Notes: generated by a model from the sequence alone, not told the origin. Positions 9,758-19,789 are shown, counted from the stretch's first letter. The stretch: 59,129 nucleotides of DNA from Pseudomonadota bacterium (GCA_021781515.1 JAJXWR010000005.1:1-59129), one strand, 5' to 3'. Numbers and translations are program-made.

Positions 9758-12700
9758 ATGCCTTTTAGTGTATGGATTTACCAACATCGACGCTCTCTGT
9801 TGTTTCTCTTGGTGATCCTCTGTCTGGCCGGTGTTTTTTCCTACCAGAAACTGAAAGTCAGCCTGTTTCCCCACACTGATTTCCCGCGAATTGCGGTCAG
9901 TCTGGATGCGGGTGACCGTTCTGCAGAACAGATGTTACTGGAAGCTACTCAACCAGCAGAAGAGCGTCTGCGGCAAATCCCGGGCGTGCAGAGTGTCCGT
10001 TCCACCACCAGTCGCGGCAGTGCTGATCTATCGGTCAGTTTCCCCTGGGGTCAACCCATGGATCTGGCTGCCTTGCAGGTGAGTTCGGCGTTGGCTGAGC
10101 TGAGTGCCAGCCTGCCCTCCGGCACGACCATACAGTCGTACCGTATGGATCCCACCCGTTTTCCCATCCTGGCCTACAGCCTGAAATCAACCGACTTAAG
10201 GCAACTGACTACCAGTCAACTACGCCTCATTGCACAAATGCAGCTATTGCCGCTCATTTCCGGAATTACTGGAGTGGCTCGGGTAGAAATTCAAGGGGGG
10301 GATACCCAGGAATTCCAGATCAATATTGACCCGTGGCGCTGTCAGGCCCTGGGCATTAGCGCCCAGGATGTAACTGAGGCCATCCACAATACGCTGGTAT
10401 TAAATGCAGCCGGTCGTCTGGAAGATCATTACAAACTCTATCTGACACTGTTCGCCAACACACTCAATAGTCCGCAGGCGTTGGAAAACACCTTGTTGAA
10501 AACGACCGCCACCCAAACGATACGTCTGGGCGATGTCGCCCATGTACAAGTTGGCCCGGCACCCCGCTGGCAACGCATCAATTCCGATGGTCAGGAAGCG
10601 GTCTTGCTGCTGATCTATCAGCAACCGGATGCCAATAGCGTGGCCCTGACTCAGGACGTCCAGCGGGCGCTGCATCTTTACAAACCCAATTTACCCCACA
10701 CCCTGCAGTTGATCCGGTGGTATCAGCAAAGCCAACTGGTACAGGCAGCGGTGCTGAGTGTGCGTGATGCCGTTTTACTCGGCACGCTGCTGGCCGCCTT
10801 GGTCTTATTGCTTTTTTTACGCAACCTGCGTATTACATTGGTGGCCGTCATTGTAGTCCCCAGCGTGATCTGTGGCACGCTATTGCTAATGTATGCATTG
10901 GGAATGAGCCTGAATATCATGACCTTAGGGGGAATTGCCGCCTCAGTGGGGCTGATTATGGATGATGCCATTGTCATGGTGGAACAACTGATGCGATCCC
11001 CGGCAGATACATCAGCTCATCGAGAATTGGCACGCATTGAGGCCGCTCAGAATTTTTTACGGCCGCTGTTCGGCTCGACAGCAGCCACATTGATCATTTT
11101 CATTCCGCTGGCTTTTTTAACCGGCGTAACGGGGGCATTTTTCAAATCACTGGCACTGACGATGTCGCTCAGTTTACTGTTATCTTTTAGCCTCTGCTGG
11201 TTAATGGTTCCCCTCCTGGCCAATTTACTGCTCCGTCCTGCAGAAACAGACACTGAGCCCAGTCGCTGGGAACATTTTCTCCTGCGCACCTATGCGCATA
11301 CGCTCAAGCACCTGCTACAACGTCCCTGGATCGCCCTGGCACTGGTGCTGCCTTTACTGGGTGCGGGTTTTCTGGCCTGGCAACACGTAGGGTCAGGCTT
11401 CATGCCCAGTATGGACGAAGGTGGTTTTACCATTGATTACCGCACTCGTCCCGGTACCTCGCTGGCGGAGACCGACCGTCTGGTTCGCCAAATGGAACAG
11501 ATTATCCAGAGCAATCCCAATGTAAAAAGTTACTCCCGACGTACAGGTGCGCAACTGGGAGGCTGGCTGACCGAAGCGAATGCCGGCGATATTTTTATCC
11601 ACTTGCAGAACGGCCCGCGCGAGTCCATTGAAAATATAATGGAAGACATCCGTCGAAAAATCCTCGCCAGGGTACCGGGTCTGGACATTGAAATGGCACA
11701 ACTGATGGAAGATTTGATTGGCGACCTGACGGCCGTACCACAACCGGTAGAAATCAAGATTTTTGGTGACAATCCGCAGGTACTGAATCGGCTGGCCAAC
11801 CGCGTCAATCGGCAGTTAGAGGATATTCCCGGGCTGGTGGATCGGCGCAATGGAATCAATCCTTCAGGCGATGCACTGAACATTACTGTTGATCCGCACA
11901 AGGCTGCCCAGTTCGCTCTAACTCCAGAGGCTGTTTACCAACAGGTCCGACTAAGTCTGCAAGGTCAACCGATAGGGCGTCTGTTTATCCATCAACAGAT
12001 GCGGCCCATTCGCTTATGGTGGAACCATAACGCCTCGGCACAGGAAAAAGATCTGCTGAACTTACCGCTGCTCACCCCTGGCGGCAGTACGGTGTCATTA
12101 GGTGCAGTCGCCACACTCCAGGCACAGTCCGGACAAAATCAGATTGACAGGGAAAACCTAAAGCGCATGGTGGCCGTAACCGCACGCATTGAAGGCCAGG
12201 ACATGGGGCGAACCCTGAGGTTGATCAAGAAAAAACTGGCGGCTCCCGGACTGTTTCCCGCCACCTATTACTATCATCTCGGTGGTTTGTATGAGCAGCA
12301 ACAACAAGCCTTTCACGGGCTTTTGCGGGTGATGCTCGCCGCCATTGCCCTGGTATTTCTCCTGCTGCTGTTTCTCTATGAACAATTCACGCTGGCATTG
12401 GCCATGCTCTGTATGCCACTCTTGGCACTGTCTGCGGTATTTATGGGCCTGTGGCTGACGCAAGCGGAACTGAATATTTCCTCCATGATGGGAATGACCA
12501 TGGTGGTCGGGATCGTTACCGAAGCAGGAATTTTCTATTTTTGCGACTTCGATGCGCAACACGCCGATCTGCCTCTGGAAAACCGTCTGATTATGGCGGG
12601 CACCCAGCGACTACGCCCAATACTGATGACGACATTAACCGCCATACTGACCCTCTTACCACTGGCTTGCACCCTCGGTCAGGGATCCAGTATGCAGCAA

Positions 12701-12817
12701 CCCCTGGCAATCGCCATTATCAGCGGATTATGTGTGCAGTTGCCTTTAACTTTACTGGTTTTGCCCTGCCTGTACCTCAGCCTGCAGCGTTTACCCGGAA
12801 AATTCAGGCACCATTAA
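9758..12817 (+). CDS. RND efflux pump permease (AcrB/CusA superfamily)
   Basis: 1019 residues, typical for inner-membrane RND pumps that use the proton gradient to drive substrates through the adaptor and outer-membrane channel. The N-terminal segment ends in the loop KVSLFPHTDFPRI. TM4 carries the paired aspartates of the proton relay in SVGLIMDDAIVMVEQL (~410), and GTSLAETDR and GMTMVVGIVTEAGIFY mark the second repeat. The paired DD is seen in both drug- and metal-type pumps; no decisive metal-site methionine cluster is evident, so I leave the substrate open. The ATG at 9758 is preferred to the adjacent TTG at 9755. Last gene of the three-gene operon. Confidence 0.92.
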   Translation: MPFSVWIYQHRRSLLFLLVILCLAGVFSYQKLKVSLFPHTDFPRIAVSLDAGDRSAEQMLLEATQPAEERLRQIPGVQSVRSTTSRGSADLSVSFPWGQPMDLAALQVSSALAELSASLPSGTTIQSYRMDPTRFPILAYSLKSTDLRQLTTSQLRLIAQMQLLPLISGITGVARVEIQGGDTQEFQINIDPWRCQALGISAQDVTEAIHNTLVLNAAGRLEDHYKLYLTLFANTLNSPQALENTLLKTTATQTIRLGDVAHVQVGPAPRWQRINSDGQEAVLLLIYQQPDANSVALTQDVQRALHLYKPNLPHTLQLIRWYQQSQLVQAAVLSVRDAVLLGTLLAALVLLLFLRNLRITLVAVIVVPSVICGTLLLMYALGMSLNIMTLGGIAASVGLIMDDAIVMVEQLMRSPADTSAHRELARIEAAQNFLRPLFGSTAATLIIFIPLAFLTGVTGAFFKSLALTMSLSLLLSFSLCWLMVPLLANLLLRPAETDTEPSRWEHFLLRTYAHTLKHLLQRPWIALALVLPLLGAGFLAWQHVGSGFMPSMDEGGFTIDYRTRPGTSLAETDRLVRQMEQIIQSNPNVKSYSRRTGAQLGGWLTEANAGDIFIHLQNGPRESIENIMEDIRRKILARVPGLDIEMAQLMEDLIGDLTAVPQPVEIKIFGDNPQVLNRLANRVNRQLEDIPGLVDRRNGINPSGDALNITVDPHKAAQFALTPEAVYQQVRLSLQGQPIGRLFIHQQMRPIRLWWNHNASAQEKDLLNLPLLTPGGSTVSLGAVATLQAQSGQNQIDRENLKRMVAVTARIEGQDMGRTLRLIKKKLAAPGLFPATYYYHLGGLYEQQQQAFHGLLRVMLAAIALVFLLLLFLYEQFTLALAMLCMPLLALSAVFMGLWLTQAELNISSMMGMTMVVGIVTEAGIFYFCDFDAQHADLPLENRLIMAGTQRLRPILMTTLTAILTLLPLACTLGQGSSMQQPLAIAIISGLCVQLPLTLLVLPCLYLSLQRLPGKFRHH

Positions 12818-12893
12818 ACCGCAGACCGGAGCAGGCACCTGTGCAATAGAGCGGCCAACCTGATAAAATCTGAAAAATTCCTGAGTAATTGCT

Positions 12894-14990
12894 ATGCCAC
12901 TGTCTACCGATCGACCGTCCTCCGACCAATTGTCCCCATCTCCCCTGTGGAGTCGTTTGCTCACCTTCCTGGCAGCCTTGCTGATCAGTTTAAGTCTGTG
13001 CCGCCTGAGCCTGAATCGTGGCGAATCCGTGAGTGCCGCCTGGCTGGTGACCCTGGCACTTGGCACCTACTGGATTGCCTATCGTTACTACAGCCGGTTT
13101 ATTGCCCGTCGTGCCCTTGAAATAGACGATCAGCGTATCACGCCCGCCTGGCGCTTGCAGGATGGCATGGACTACGTGCCCACTTCCCGGGGTATTCTGT
13201 TTGGTCATCATTTCGCCGCCATTGCCGGAGCCGGGCCACTCATCGGCCCGATTCTGGCAGCGCAGATGGGCTACCTGCCCGGTGCCTTATGGATTTTAGT
13301 GGGGGTGGTACTGGCCGGGGCCGTACAAGACATGACGATCCTGTTTTTCTCCACCCGCAGAAATGCGGCTTCCTTGGGTGCCATGATGCGCTCGGAAATT
13401 GGTGCATTTGCCGGGCTGATTTCCAGTGTCGGTATCTTGCTGATCTGCGTCATTTTGCTGGCTGTCCTGGCGCTGGTGGTGGTAAAAGCCATGGCCATTT
13501 CACCATGGAGCAGCTTCACGCTCCTGGCCACGTTACCGATTGCGTTGTTCATGGGAATCTATTTGCACTATATCCGCCCCGGTCAGGTAGTGGAAGCCTC
13601 GGTGTCAGGAGTGGGGTTATTGCTGATGGCACTGTTCCTTGGACAACAGGTCGCCCACTCTCCGAGTGGATCGGCGTTATTCAGTTTCTCACCACTCACC
13701 CTGGCCTGGGGACTGATGGGTTATGCACTGGCCGCCTCTGTCCTGCCGGTCTGGCTATTGCTGGCACCCCGGGATTATTTGAGTACCTTTCTGAAAATTG
13801 GCACGATTGTCGCTTTGGCCCTGGGTATTTTGCTAAAATTACCCGCACTGCACATGCCGGCCGTCACCACTTATATTGACGGCCATGGCCCGGTCTTTTC
13901 CGGAACCCTTTTCCCTTTTCTGTTTATTACTATTGCCTGTGGTGCGGTCAGTGGTTTTCATGCGCTGGTCAGTTCCGGCACCACCCCGCGCATGCTGGAA
14001 CGGGAGTCGCATATATCAGCCATTGGCTACGGGGCAATGCTGACGGAATCTTTTGTGGCCATCATGGCGCTGATTGCCGCCTGCATGCTCAATCCCGGAC
14101 TGTATTTCGCCATGAATACACCGGCCTCACTGATAGGTCATGATGTAATACATGCTGCCGCCACCATTTCCCACTGGGGATTTACCATTACTCCAGAACA
14201 ATTGACACAAGCAGCCCGTCAGGTCGGCGAACAGAGCCTACTCTCCCGGGTCGGTGGTGCTCCGACACTGGCTTATGGTCTGGCCAGCATCATGGCGTCC
14301 GTCACCGGCTCAGGGCTGATGGCATTCTGGTATCATTTCGCCGTCCTGTTTGAAGCGCTGTTTATTTTAACCACTGTGGATGCCGGTACCCGGGTGGGTC
14401 GCTATCTGTTACAGGATTTACTGGCCGTGGCTGTCCCGGCGGTGCAGCACTCCCGAGCGGGCGGCTGGATAGCCACCCTGGTGTTCATTGCCGGCTGGGG
14501 CTATTTTCTCATTGCTGGTCTTGAGGATCCCCTGGGAGGCATTCATACGCTCTGGCCCCTGTTCGGCATCGCCAATCAGATGCTGGCCGGCATGGCCCTC
14601 CTGTTAGGCTGTATCATCCTGATTCGCATGCAAAAACAGCGTTATGTCTGGATTACACTGTTGCCCGCCTGCTGGGTGCTGCTGTCGACGCTGACAGCTG
14701 CCGCCCTGAAAATCCTGGCTAAGGACCCCAGTATTGGCTTTCTGGCACATGCGCACACCCTGCAAGCGGCACTGGCGCATCAGCAACTTTTATTCCCGGC
14801 CCATTCAGTGGCCGAGATGCAGCAAATGTTGCACAACGACTGGATAGATAGCGGTCTGTGTGCGCTTTTTTTTCTTATCGTCTGTCTGGTCACCCTGCAG
14901 GTCCTGCGACTGGGACTGCGTCTGTGGAGCCAGACCGAGGTATCCACTGCCGAGGAACCCGTGCTCAGTGCTCCTGCAACTCGGTCGTGA
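12894..14990 (+). CDS. cstA: CstA-family carbon starvation/pyruvate or peptide transporter
   Basis: 698 residues, close to E. coli CstA (701). It is a multi-spanning inner-membrane protein. Family landmarks are FGHHFAAIAGAGPLIGPILA (~105-124), GAVQDM, HALVSSGTTPRML and the C-terminal LWPLFGIANQMLAG. CstA/BtsT proteins take up pyruvate or peptides, usually when carbon is limiting. The small YbdD/YjiX gene begins 3 bases after the stop, the same arrangement as cstA-ybdD and btsT-yjiX in E. coli, which supports the assignment. It lies 76 bases downstream of the RND pump. The exact substrate (pyruvate or peptides) cannot be decided from sequence. Confidence 0.93.
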   Translation: MPLSTDRPSSDQLSPSPLWSRLLTFLAALLISLSLCRLSLNRGESVSAAWLVTLALGTYWIAYRYYSRFIARRALEIDDQRITPAWRLQDGMDYVPTSRGILFGHHFAAIAGAGPLIGPILAAQMGYLPGALWILVGVVLAGAVQDMTILFFSTRRNAASLGAMMRSEIGAFAGLISSVGILLICVILLAVLALVVVKAMAISPWSSFTLLATLPIALFMGIYLHYIRPGQVVEASVSGVGLLLMALFLGQQVAHSPSGSALFSFSPLTLAWGLMGYALAASVLPVWLLLAPRDYLSTFLKIGTIVALALGILLKLPALHMPAVTTYIDGHGPVFSGTLFPFLFITIACGAVSGFHALVSSGTTPRMLERESHISAIGYGAMLTESFVAIMALIAACMLNPGLYFAMNTPASLIGHDVIHAAATISHWGFTITPEQLTQAARQVGEQSLLSRVGGAPTLAYGLASIMASVTGSGLMAFWYHFAVLFEALFILTTVDAGTRVGRYLLQDLLAVAVPAVQHSRAGGWIATLVFIAGWGYFLIAGLEDPLGGIHTLWPLFGIANQMLAGMALLLGCIILIRMQKQRYVWITLLPACWVLLSTLTAAALKILAKDPSIGFLAHAHTLQAALAHQQLLFPAHSVAEMQQMLHNDWIDSGLCALFFLIVCLVTLQVLRLGLRLWSQTEVSTAEEPVLSAPATRS

Positions 14991-14993
14991 CCC

Positions 14994-15191
14994 ATGTCTT
15001 CCCTTTCTGATCGACTGCACTACGGGCATCAGGCGCTGCAACGAATACTGGGCGCTCCGGATTACGTGGCCTATATTCAACACATGACCACTCGGCACCC
15101 GGACACTATCCCTTTGTCTAAGAAAGATTTTTATCAGCAACAGCTCGACGCTCGCTATGCGGGAAAATCGCTCTGCCGCTGCCCTTGCTGA
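14994..15191 (+). CDS. ybdD: YbdD/YjiX family small protein (DUF466)
   Basis: 65 residues, the normal size for this family. The hallmark pattern is clear: PDYVAYIQHM, then HPDTIPLSKKDFYQQQ and DARYAGKS, ending in a Cys-rich tail (CRCPC) in place of the usual RCC. Members are encoded right after CstA/BtsT transporters and are needed for their function, probably as a small cytoplasmic or membrane-peripheral partner. The 3-base gap to cstA implies co-translation. Confidence 0.9.
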   Translation: MSSLSDRLHYGHQALQRILGAPDYVAYIQHMTTRHPDTIPLSKKDFYQQQLDARYAGKSLCRCPC

Positions 15192-15385
15192 TTGCCATGC
15201 ATCATGGGCGTTTAATGATTAACATTTGTTTATTACACTTCGTCGGGAATTTACGATTTGTCAGTAATTGTCGGTTGTCTGTCCTTTTTCGCCAATGACA
15301 AGGTGCTCCCCGAACCGTACTATGCGGCCTGTAACGCACGCTCGATGCGTCAAATAACAACAACACATTTGGGAGACAACACATC

Positions 15386-16399
15386 ATGATGAAAAAAATA
15401 GCCGCCACCGCTTTGTCCACGATCGCCCTCAGTGCCTTAACCACCCCCGCTCAAGCCTGGTGGTCAAACACCCATATGAACATTGTCAAGGATGCGGTTG
15501 CCTACATGGCTGCCAATCCTTCCACCACCAATTATAACCTGCTGAAATCCGGCGTAGAACGTGCCGGTTACACCATGGATCAGTTTACCCAGGTACTGGC
15601 ACAATCCGCCTCTGACGTGGATAATTTCTCGGATACCTACATCTGTGGCGCAGTCACCGGTGAGTGTGAACTGGCTCCCGTCTGGGGCGCAGGTTCCAGT
15701 CTGATCAACTATACCGTCTACTGGCATTTCCAGAATCATACCCAGGGTGCCGACGTGCACGGCAATCCTTACGGGGGATACAACTACGCCAAACTGACCG
15801 TCTGGGGCTCCGTTGATAACCTGGCCGCCTCCTGGCTATACGGCGACTACCTGGATGACGGTGCCGGTGGATTGTCCGGCTGGTTTGGGGACGGTACCAA
15901 ATACGACAGCTATAACATCACGGAAGCGCATTACCGGATGGGCGGCTACTCAACCCCTGACATGTATAATGGTTTTCAGGCGGCCCCGTTCCAACCCATT
16001 TCCAATCTGCTGAACTACTGGTTCCAACAGTTCCTGACACAACCGTCTGCGCAGACCTTAGGCTATGCACTGCACTGTGACCAGACACAACCGCACCATG
16101 TCTGGACCACCTCCTCACTCAATCACTATGGCTGGGAAAGCTGGGTAGACAGCAATTACAGCCAGTTGGATGATCAGAGTCTGGTCAGCCAGGCCTTGCA
16201 TGATCTGACACCATTACAGCCGAGCGATACCGATATTCGTGCGCTGGTGACCCAGAGTGCAGATATTGCCTACGCACAAGGCGGATTAGTGCTAAGCTCT
16301 ACTGATTCCAATGATCGGTTACGGGTAGGGCGCATTATGATTCCTCATGCCATTGCCTACGTAGTCACGGTGCTTAATCGTGCTGCGCTCAGGTTCTAA
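15386..16399 (+). CDS. Secreted zinc-dependent phospholipase C-like protein
   Basis: 337 residues with a Sec signal peptide ending in AQA, so the mature protein begins WWSNTH. An N-terminal Trp with a His five residues later (Trp25, His30) is the metal-site layout of the S1/P1 nuclease and zinc phospholipase C superfamily. The motif block at 228-256 (ALHCDQTQPHHVW, then NHYGWESWVDS) parallels the Bacillus PLC block H..D.QP.H...H..E, giving His230, Asp232, His237/238, His247 and Glu251 as likely zinc ligands. Further candidates are Asp77/79 and His114. The His-to-Asp spacing is two residues shorter than normal. Activity on phospholipid is inferred; nuclease is the alternative. RBS GGGAG lies 10 bases upstream. 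The next gene starts inside its 3' end. Confidence 0.7.
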   Translation: MMKKIAATALSTIALSALTTPAQAWWSNTHMNIVKDAVAYMAANPSTTNYNLLKSGVERAGYTMDQFTQVLAQSASDVDNFSDTYICGAVTGECELAPVWGAGSSLINYTVYWHFQNHTQGADVHGNPYGGYNYAKLTVWGSVDNLAASWLYGDYLDDGAGGLSGWFGDGTKYDSYNITEAHYRMGGYSTPDMYNGFQAAPFQPISNLLNYWFQQFLTQPSAQTLGYALHCDQTQPHHVWTTSSLNHYGWESWVDSNYSQLDDQSLVSQALHDLTPLQPSDTDIRALVTQSADIAYAQGGLVLSSTDSNDRLRVGRIMIPHAIAYVVTVLNRAALRF

Positions 16400-17756
16400 G
16401 ACACTTCGCAGCATGACCCTCTGCTGTGCGCTGCTTGGCAGCGCACAGACAGAGCAGGCGCAGGCCCGGCTCACGGCAGATTTGCACGACAGTCGGGATC
16501 TTGCTCGTCTGGATCACTTGGTCTGGAGTCAACCCCTGGTGGATGACCTGGTACAGGTGGCGCATTTCAAGGAACCGCATATTGACCGGATGCAAGTGGT
16601 TCAGCACCTGATTATGGATCATCTGCTGGCCGATTATGCCCGGCAGCATTTCCCGCAGGATGTGCTCGATCCGGGGTTGCGTGTTGATTTCCCACACCAC
16701 ATCATGATTGATAATGAAGTCATGTCGACGCTGCGGGTGGTCTATCGGGCCCCACTGGCTGCGGCGGTACAAGCACTGCCCCAGCACCGGATTCTCAGCT
16801 GTGTACTTCGGACTTATCCACTGGACAATGCCCGGCAGGCACAAATTTTTGTTGTCCCCAATCACCTGATGCTGGGTTATGACTTACCGGCGGCTTCGCA
16901 GGATCTGGCCAAAAAAGTCGTACTGATGGACTACCAGTTCCCAGGTGCTCCGGTGCAACATATCACCCTGTTTGATGTTTATGAACGGGAAAACGTTCAG
17001 GGACGCATGTCGCTGTTTCATCACGATCTCACTTATCTCAAGCGGCAGATGCTGGAACTGCTATCAATACGTTTTGTAATGGACTGGACACAGCGCCATT
17101 CCGGGCTGAACGCCGACGATCTGCGAGTCATGCGTCAGGCCCTGGAGGACAAGTCAGCCGCTGATGCGCTGCGGGGCATCATGGGCACGGTAGCGGATCT
17201 GGATGAGGGGTCTGCCTACCTGGCTGGGTTGGCTAAAAACATCCCGGACGCCGCCATTCATACGTATTATACGCAACATAAAGAGCAGTTTCGTCGCATT
17301 GACCGGGTGCGCGCACAACACATCGAAGTCAACGATAAAAAACTCGCCGATCAGTTGAGCACCCAACTGAAACAGGGGGCTGACTTTGCTGCCCTGGCCA
17401 AAAAATACTCGGTGGCAGCGGATGCCGCTCAAGGTGGCGATCTGGGCTGGATCATCCATGATGAATCCGGTCATGCCTCATGGCTGGCACAAGTGGCGAT
17501 GACCCAGAAACCAGGAGCGGAGATCCATCCGATTCTGGCCCCCGGAACACCTGCACATCCGTTATGGGAACTGATGCGGGTGTCGCAGATAGACACGGGG
17601 TATCAACGGGAAGATGGTCCAAGTGTGCATTTTGAGGTGGCGCAAATCCTGGCACGCGAGTTGGGTCAGCGAAATTTCCAGGCCATTGAGCAGCAGTTGC
17701 TGAATACGGCGGATATTCATGTGGCACCTGCACTGAAAGCGCTTAAGTTGCCATGA
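16380..17756 (+). CDS. Periplasmic parvulin-type peptidyl-prolyl isomerase
   Basis: 458 residues. The GTG at 16380 gives a proper signal peptide (basic SKTLR, hydrophobic MTLCCALLGSA, cleavage after AQA); the ATG at 16413 would lose the basic region. Residues ~310-400 form a parvulin domain: RVRAQHIEV, GADFAALAKKYS and the loop AAQGGDLGWI. Parvulins of the PpiC/SurA group help exported proteins fold. The first ~300 residues match no family I recognise; they contain helical stretches that could be a client-binding region, as in SurA/PrsA. The gene overlaps the upstream phospholipase-like gene by 20 bases and the downstream gene by 4, so it is probably a dedicated foldase for the secreted enzyme (inference). 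Confidence 0.8.
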   Translation: MLRSGSKTLRSMTLCCALLGSAQTEQAQARLTADLHDSRDLARLDHLVWSQPLVDDLVQVAHFKEPHIDRMQVVQHLIMDHLLADYARQHFPQDVLDPGLRVDFPHHIMIDNEVMSTLRVVYRAPLAAAVQALPQHRILSCVLRTYPLDNARQAQIFVVPNHLMLGYDLPAASQDLAKKVVLMDYQFPGAPVQHITLFDVYERENVQGRMSLFHHDLTYLKRQMLELLSIRFVMDWTQRHSGLNADDLRVMRQALEDKSAADALRGIMGTVADLDEGSAYLAGLAKNIPDAAIHTYYTQHKEQFRRIDRVRAQHIEVNDKKLADQLSTQLKQGADFAALAKKYSVAADAAQGGDLGWIIHDESGHASWLAQVAMTQKPGAEIHPILAPGTPAHPLWELMRVSQIDTGYQREDGPSVHFEVAQILARELGQRNFQAIEQQLLNTADIHVAPALKALKLP

Positions 17757-18337
17757 AATCCCTGCTGTGGATTGGCCTCAGTCTGCTGGGCGTGGCTATC
17801 GGTGTACTGGTGCTGAGTGCCCGGCACACCGATGCGCCGGACACCAGCCGGATCAACCCGCTGCGTTCTCCCATGACCGGCCCCCTGACGGTGACACCCG
17901 GAGCCACCGTGCGAACAGTGCCCGCCTTTAAGTCTTTGCCCGCAGTCGATCAAAGCCGGCCGGCGGATTTCAGTTTGCAATGGGCGCGCGAGCACGGTGA
18001 CAGCCGTACACCGCCGTTGCGCCGGGTACCGGAAACAGAACATCCGCCCACAGCGGAGCAACTGGCCGATCCCAAAGCCTACGCTGACTATGAACAACAA
18101 CAAAAACTGAGGACTTACGCTAATTACGTACAGGCTGCCAATGCAGAAATCCCTAAACTGGAGCAACAGTTGGAACAGGCGAAAAGCATGGGGATTCCTC
18201 CGGACAAACTGGCGGTCGGTCAGGAAAAACTACAGCGCATTCAACAGATGCGCGATCAGTTGCAAAGCACCTACCCGCAACTTTCTGGTATGACAACCCC
18301 GGCCGCTGCCAGTCCTGAGGTCCCTGCCGCTCAGTAA
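17753..18337 (+). CDS. Membrane-anchored helical protein, candidate steric chaperone
   Basis: 194 residues. A single N-terminal transmembrane segment (about residues 4-22, LLWIGLSLLGVAIGVLVL) is followed by a proline- and threonine-rich linker. A Gln/Glu-rich helical region at ~105-175 (LEQQLEQAKSMGIPPDKL and neighbours) is predicted to be coiled coil. I recognise no family. It overlaps the parvulin gene by 4 bases (ATGA), making it the last gene of a tight trio with the secreted phospholipase-like enzyme. A periplasmic helical domain on an inner-membrane anchor, encoded beside a secreted hydrolase, recalls lipase-specific foldases (Lif); that parallel is inference only. Its end overlaps the converging efflux gene by 7 bases. 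Confidence 0.75.
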   Translation: MKSLLWIGLSLLGVAIGVLVLSARHTDAPDTSRINPLRSPMTGPLTVTPGATVRTVPAFKSLPAVDQSRPADFSLQWAREHGDSRTPPLRRVPETEHPPTAEQLADPKAYADYEQQQKLRTYANYVQAANAEIPKLEQQLEQAKSMGIPPDKLAVGQEKLQRIQQMRDQLQSTYPQLSGMTTPAAASPEVPAAQ

Positions 18338-19779
18338 CCCTTGGTCGTGGACGGATGCAGCACATCCGGTTCTGCACCGAGCGCCAGATACAGACGCACA
18401 ATGTCGCTAAACAAGGCCGTCTGGGCATTGATGCCCTGTAACTGCACCTGCCTGACCTGATCCGTCGCTTCCAGCGTGGCCAGCGACGTGCTGCCCCCTT
18501 GCTGCGTGGCCTGTTCTTCTGCATGCACCCGACGCCTGGAAATATTTTCCAGCAACGTCTGACTGCTGAGCTGTTTCTGATCATTATCCAGATGCTGCAA
18601 CACGACACTGACCTCGGTAAATGCATGCACGACGGTCTTGCGGTATTCTCCCCAACGGGCCTGTAACACGGCTTTGGCCGCTTCTTTCTCCTGTTGCAAC
18701 CGGGTTCGGTTAAAAATCGGTTGCGTTAATCCGGCACCCAACCCCCAACTGGCACTGGCGGCTGACCAGAGATGCCCTGGATCGGTTGCCTCCTGACTAA
18801 AATTGGCCTGCAAGACAATCTGCGGGTACAGTCGGGCACTGGCGACCCCAACGGCAGCAGTCGCTGCATGCAATTGCGCCTCGGCAGCACAGATATCCGG
18901 ACGCTGATGTAACAGTTCTGAAGGCAGACTGACCGGCATTGACTGAGGTAACTGCAGTGCCTGCAAGGACAGTTGGGGGTCCTGAACCGCTTCCGGGGAA
19001 ATCCCCAGCAACGGCGCCAGTGCCACTAAAGTGCTGGTATATTCATGTTGCAGCCGCAGAAGATCTTGCGTCGCTGCGACAGTCTGCATTTCCACGGCAT
19101 CCAGTTGCTGTGTTGATGCACCACCGGCAGCAACGGCACGCATCCAAAATTGCTGCCGGGCCTCTGCATCCGCCTGCAATTGCCCAAGCAACAGTGCAGT
19201 ATCATGCAACTGCGCCAGACGCAACAACGTGAGCAGTGTCTGACCGGCAATATCCAGACTCACGGCCCGCAGTTGCTGCACGGCGTACTGGGTTTGCGCC
19301 TGTTGTTCTTCCAGGGATCGCTTGAGTGCTCCGGTATAATCCAGGGTATAACTAATGGCCGGCCCGATGGCAAAATAATTGAAGGCCGGTGGCTTGGGCA
19401 TCGGCCCGAGAAATTCAGCACCATAGCGTGCCCGGCCGGCATTGGCCTGTAGACTGAGTTGCGGATACATATCGCCGCCGGCGGCACGTAACAGGGCGTG
19501 TGCCTGGCGCAGGTGAGCCTGTGCAACAGCAATGTCCTGATTATGCGCCAGGGCCTGGGCGACCAAGGCATCCACGGTGGCGGAATGCAGCTGGTGCCAC
19601 CAGGCGTCCGCCAATGGCGTTGGCTGAGGAACCAGCGCCTGACCGGCCAGGCGGTAATGAGTGGCCACAGACGTGGCCTCAGGGGCCTGAAAATCCGGCC
19701 CGACAGGCTGACAACCCACCAGCGTCAGCGTCAGCATCAGCAGCATTGCGCTTTTCTTGAAATCTATGCCTTGCACCAT
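18331..19779 (-). CDS. Efflux outer-membrane lipoprotein (OprM/NodT family)
   Basis: 482 residues. The signal has FKK, a hydrophobic run and the lipobox TLVGC with Cys23. The following VGPDFQAP is the common start of mature NodT/OprM proteins. Both internal repeats of the outer-membrane efflux fold are present (for example RPDICAAEAQLHAATAAVGV). It probably forms the trimeric outer-membrane exit for EmrAB encoded just upstream; the gap to emrB is 10 bases. Last gene of the marR-emrA-emrB-oprM transcript. Confidence 0.9.
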   Translation of the reverse strand: MVQGIDFKKSAMLLMLTLTLVGCQPVGPDFQAPEATSVATHYRLAGQALVPQPTPLADAWWHQLHSATVDALVAQALAHNQDIAVAQAHLRQAHALLRAAGGDMYPQLSLQANAGRARYGAEFLGPMPKPPAFNYFAIGPAISYTLDYTGALKRSLEEQQAQTQYAVQQLRAVSLDIAGQTLLTLLRLAQLHDTALLLGQLQADAEARQQFWMRAVAAGGASTQQLDAVEMQTVAATQDLLRLQHEYTSTLVALAPLLGISPEAVQDPQLSLQALQLPQSMPVSLPSELLHQRPDICAAEAQLHAATAAVGVASARLYPQIVLQANFSQEATDPGHLWSAASASWGLGAGLTQPIFNRTRLQQEKEAAKAVLQARWGEYRKTVVHAFTEVSVVLQHLDNDQKQLSSQTLLENISRRRVHAEEQATQQGGSTSLATLEATDQVRQVQLQGINAQTALFSDIVRLYLALGAEPDVLHPSTTKGY

Positions 19780-19789
19780 GCCTCAGCCC

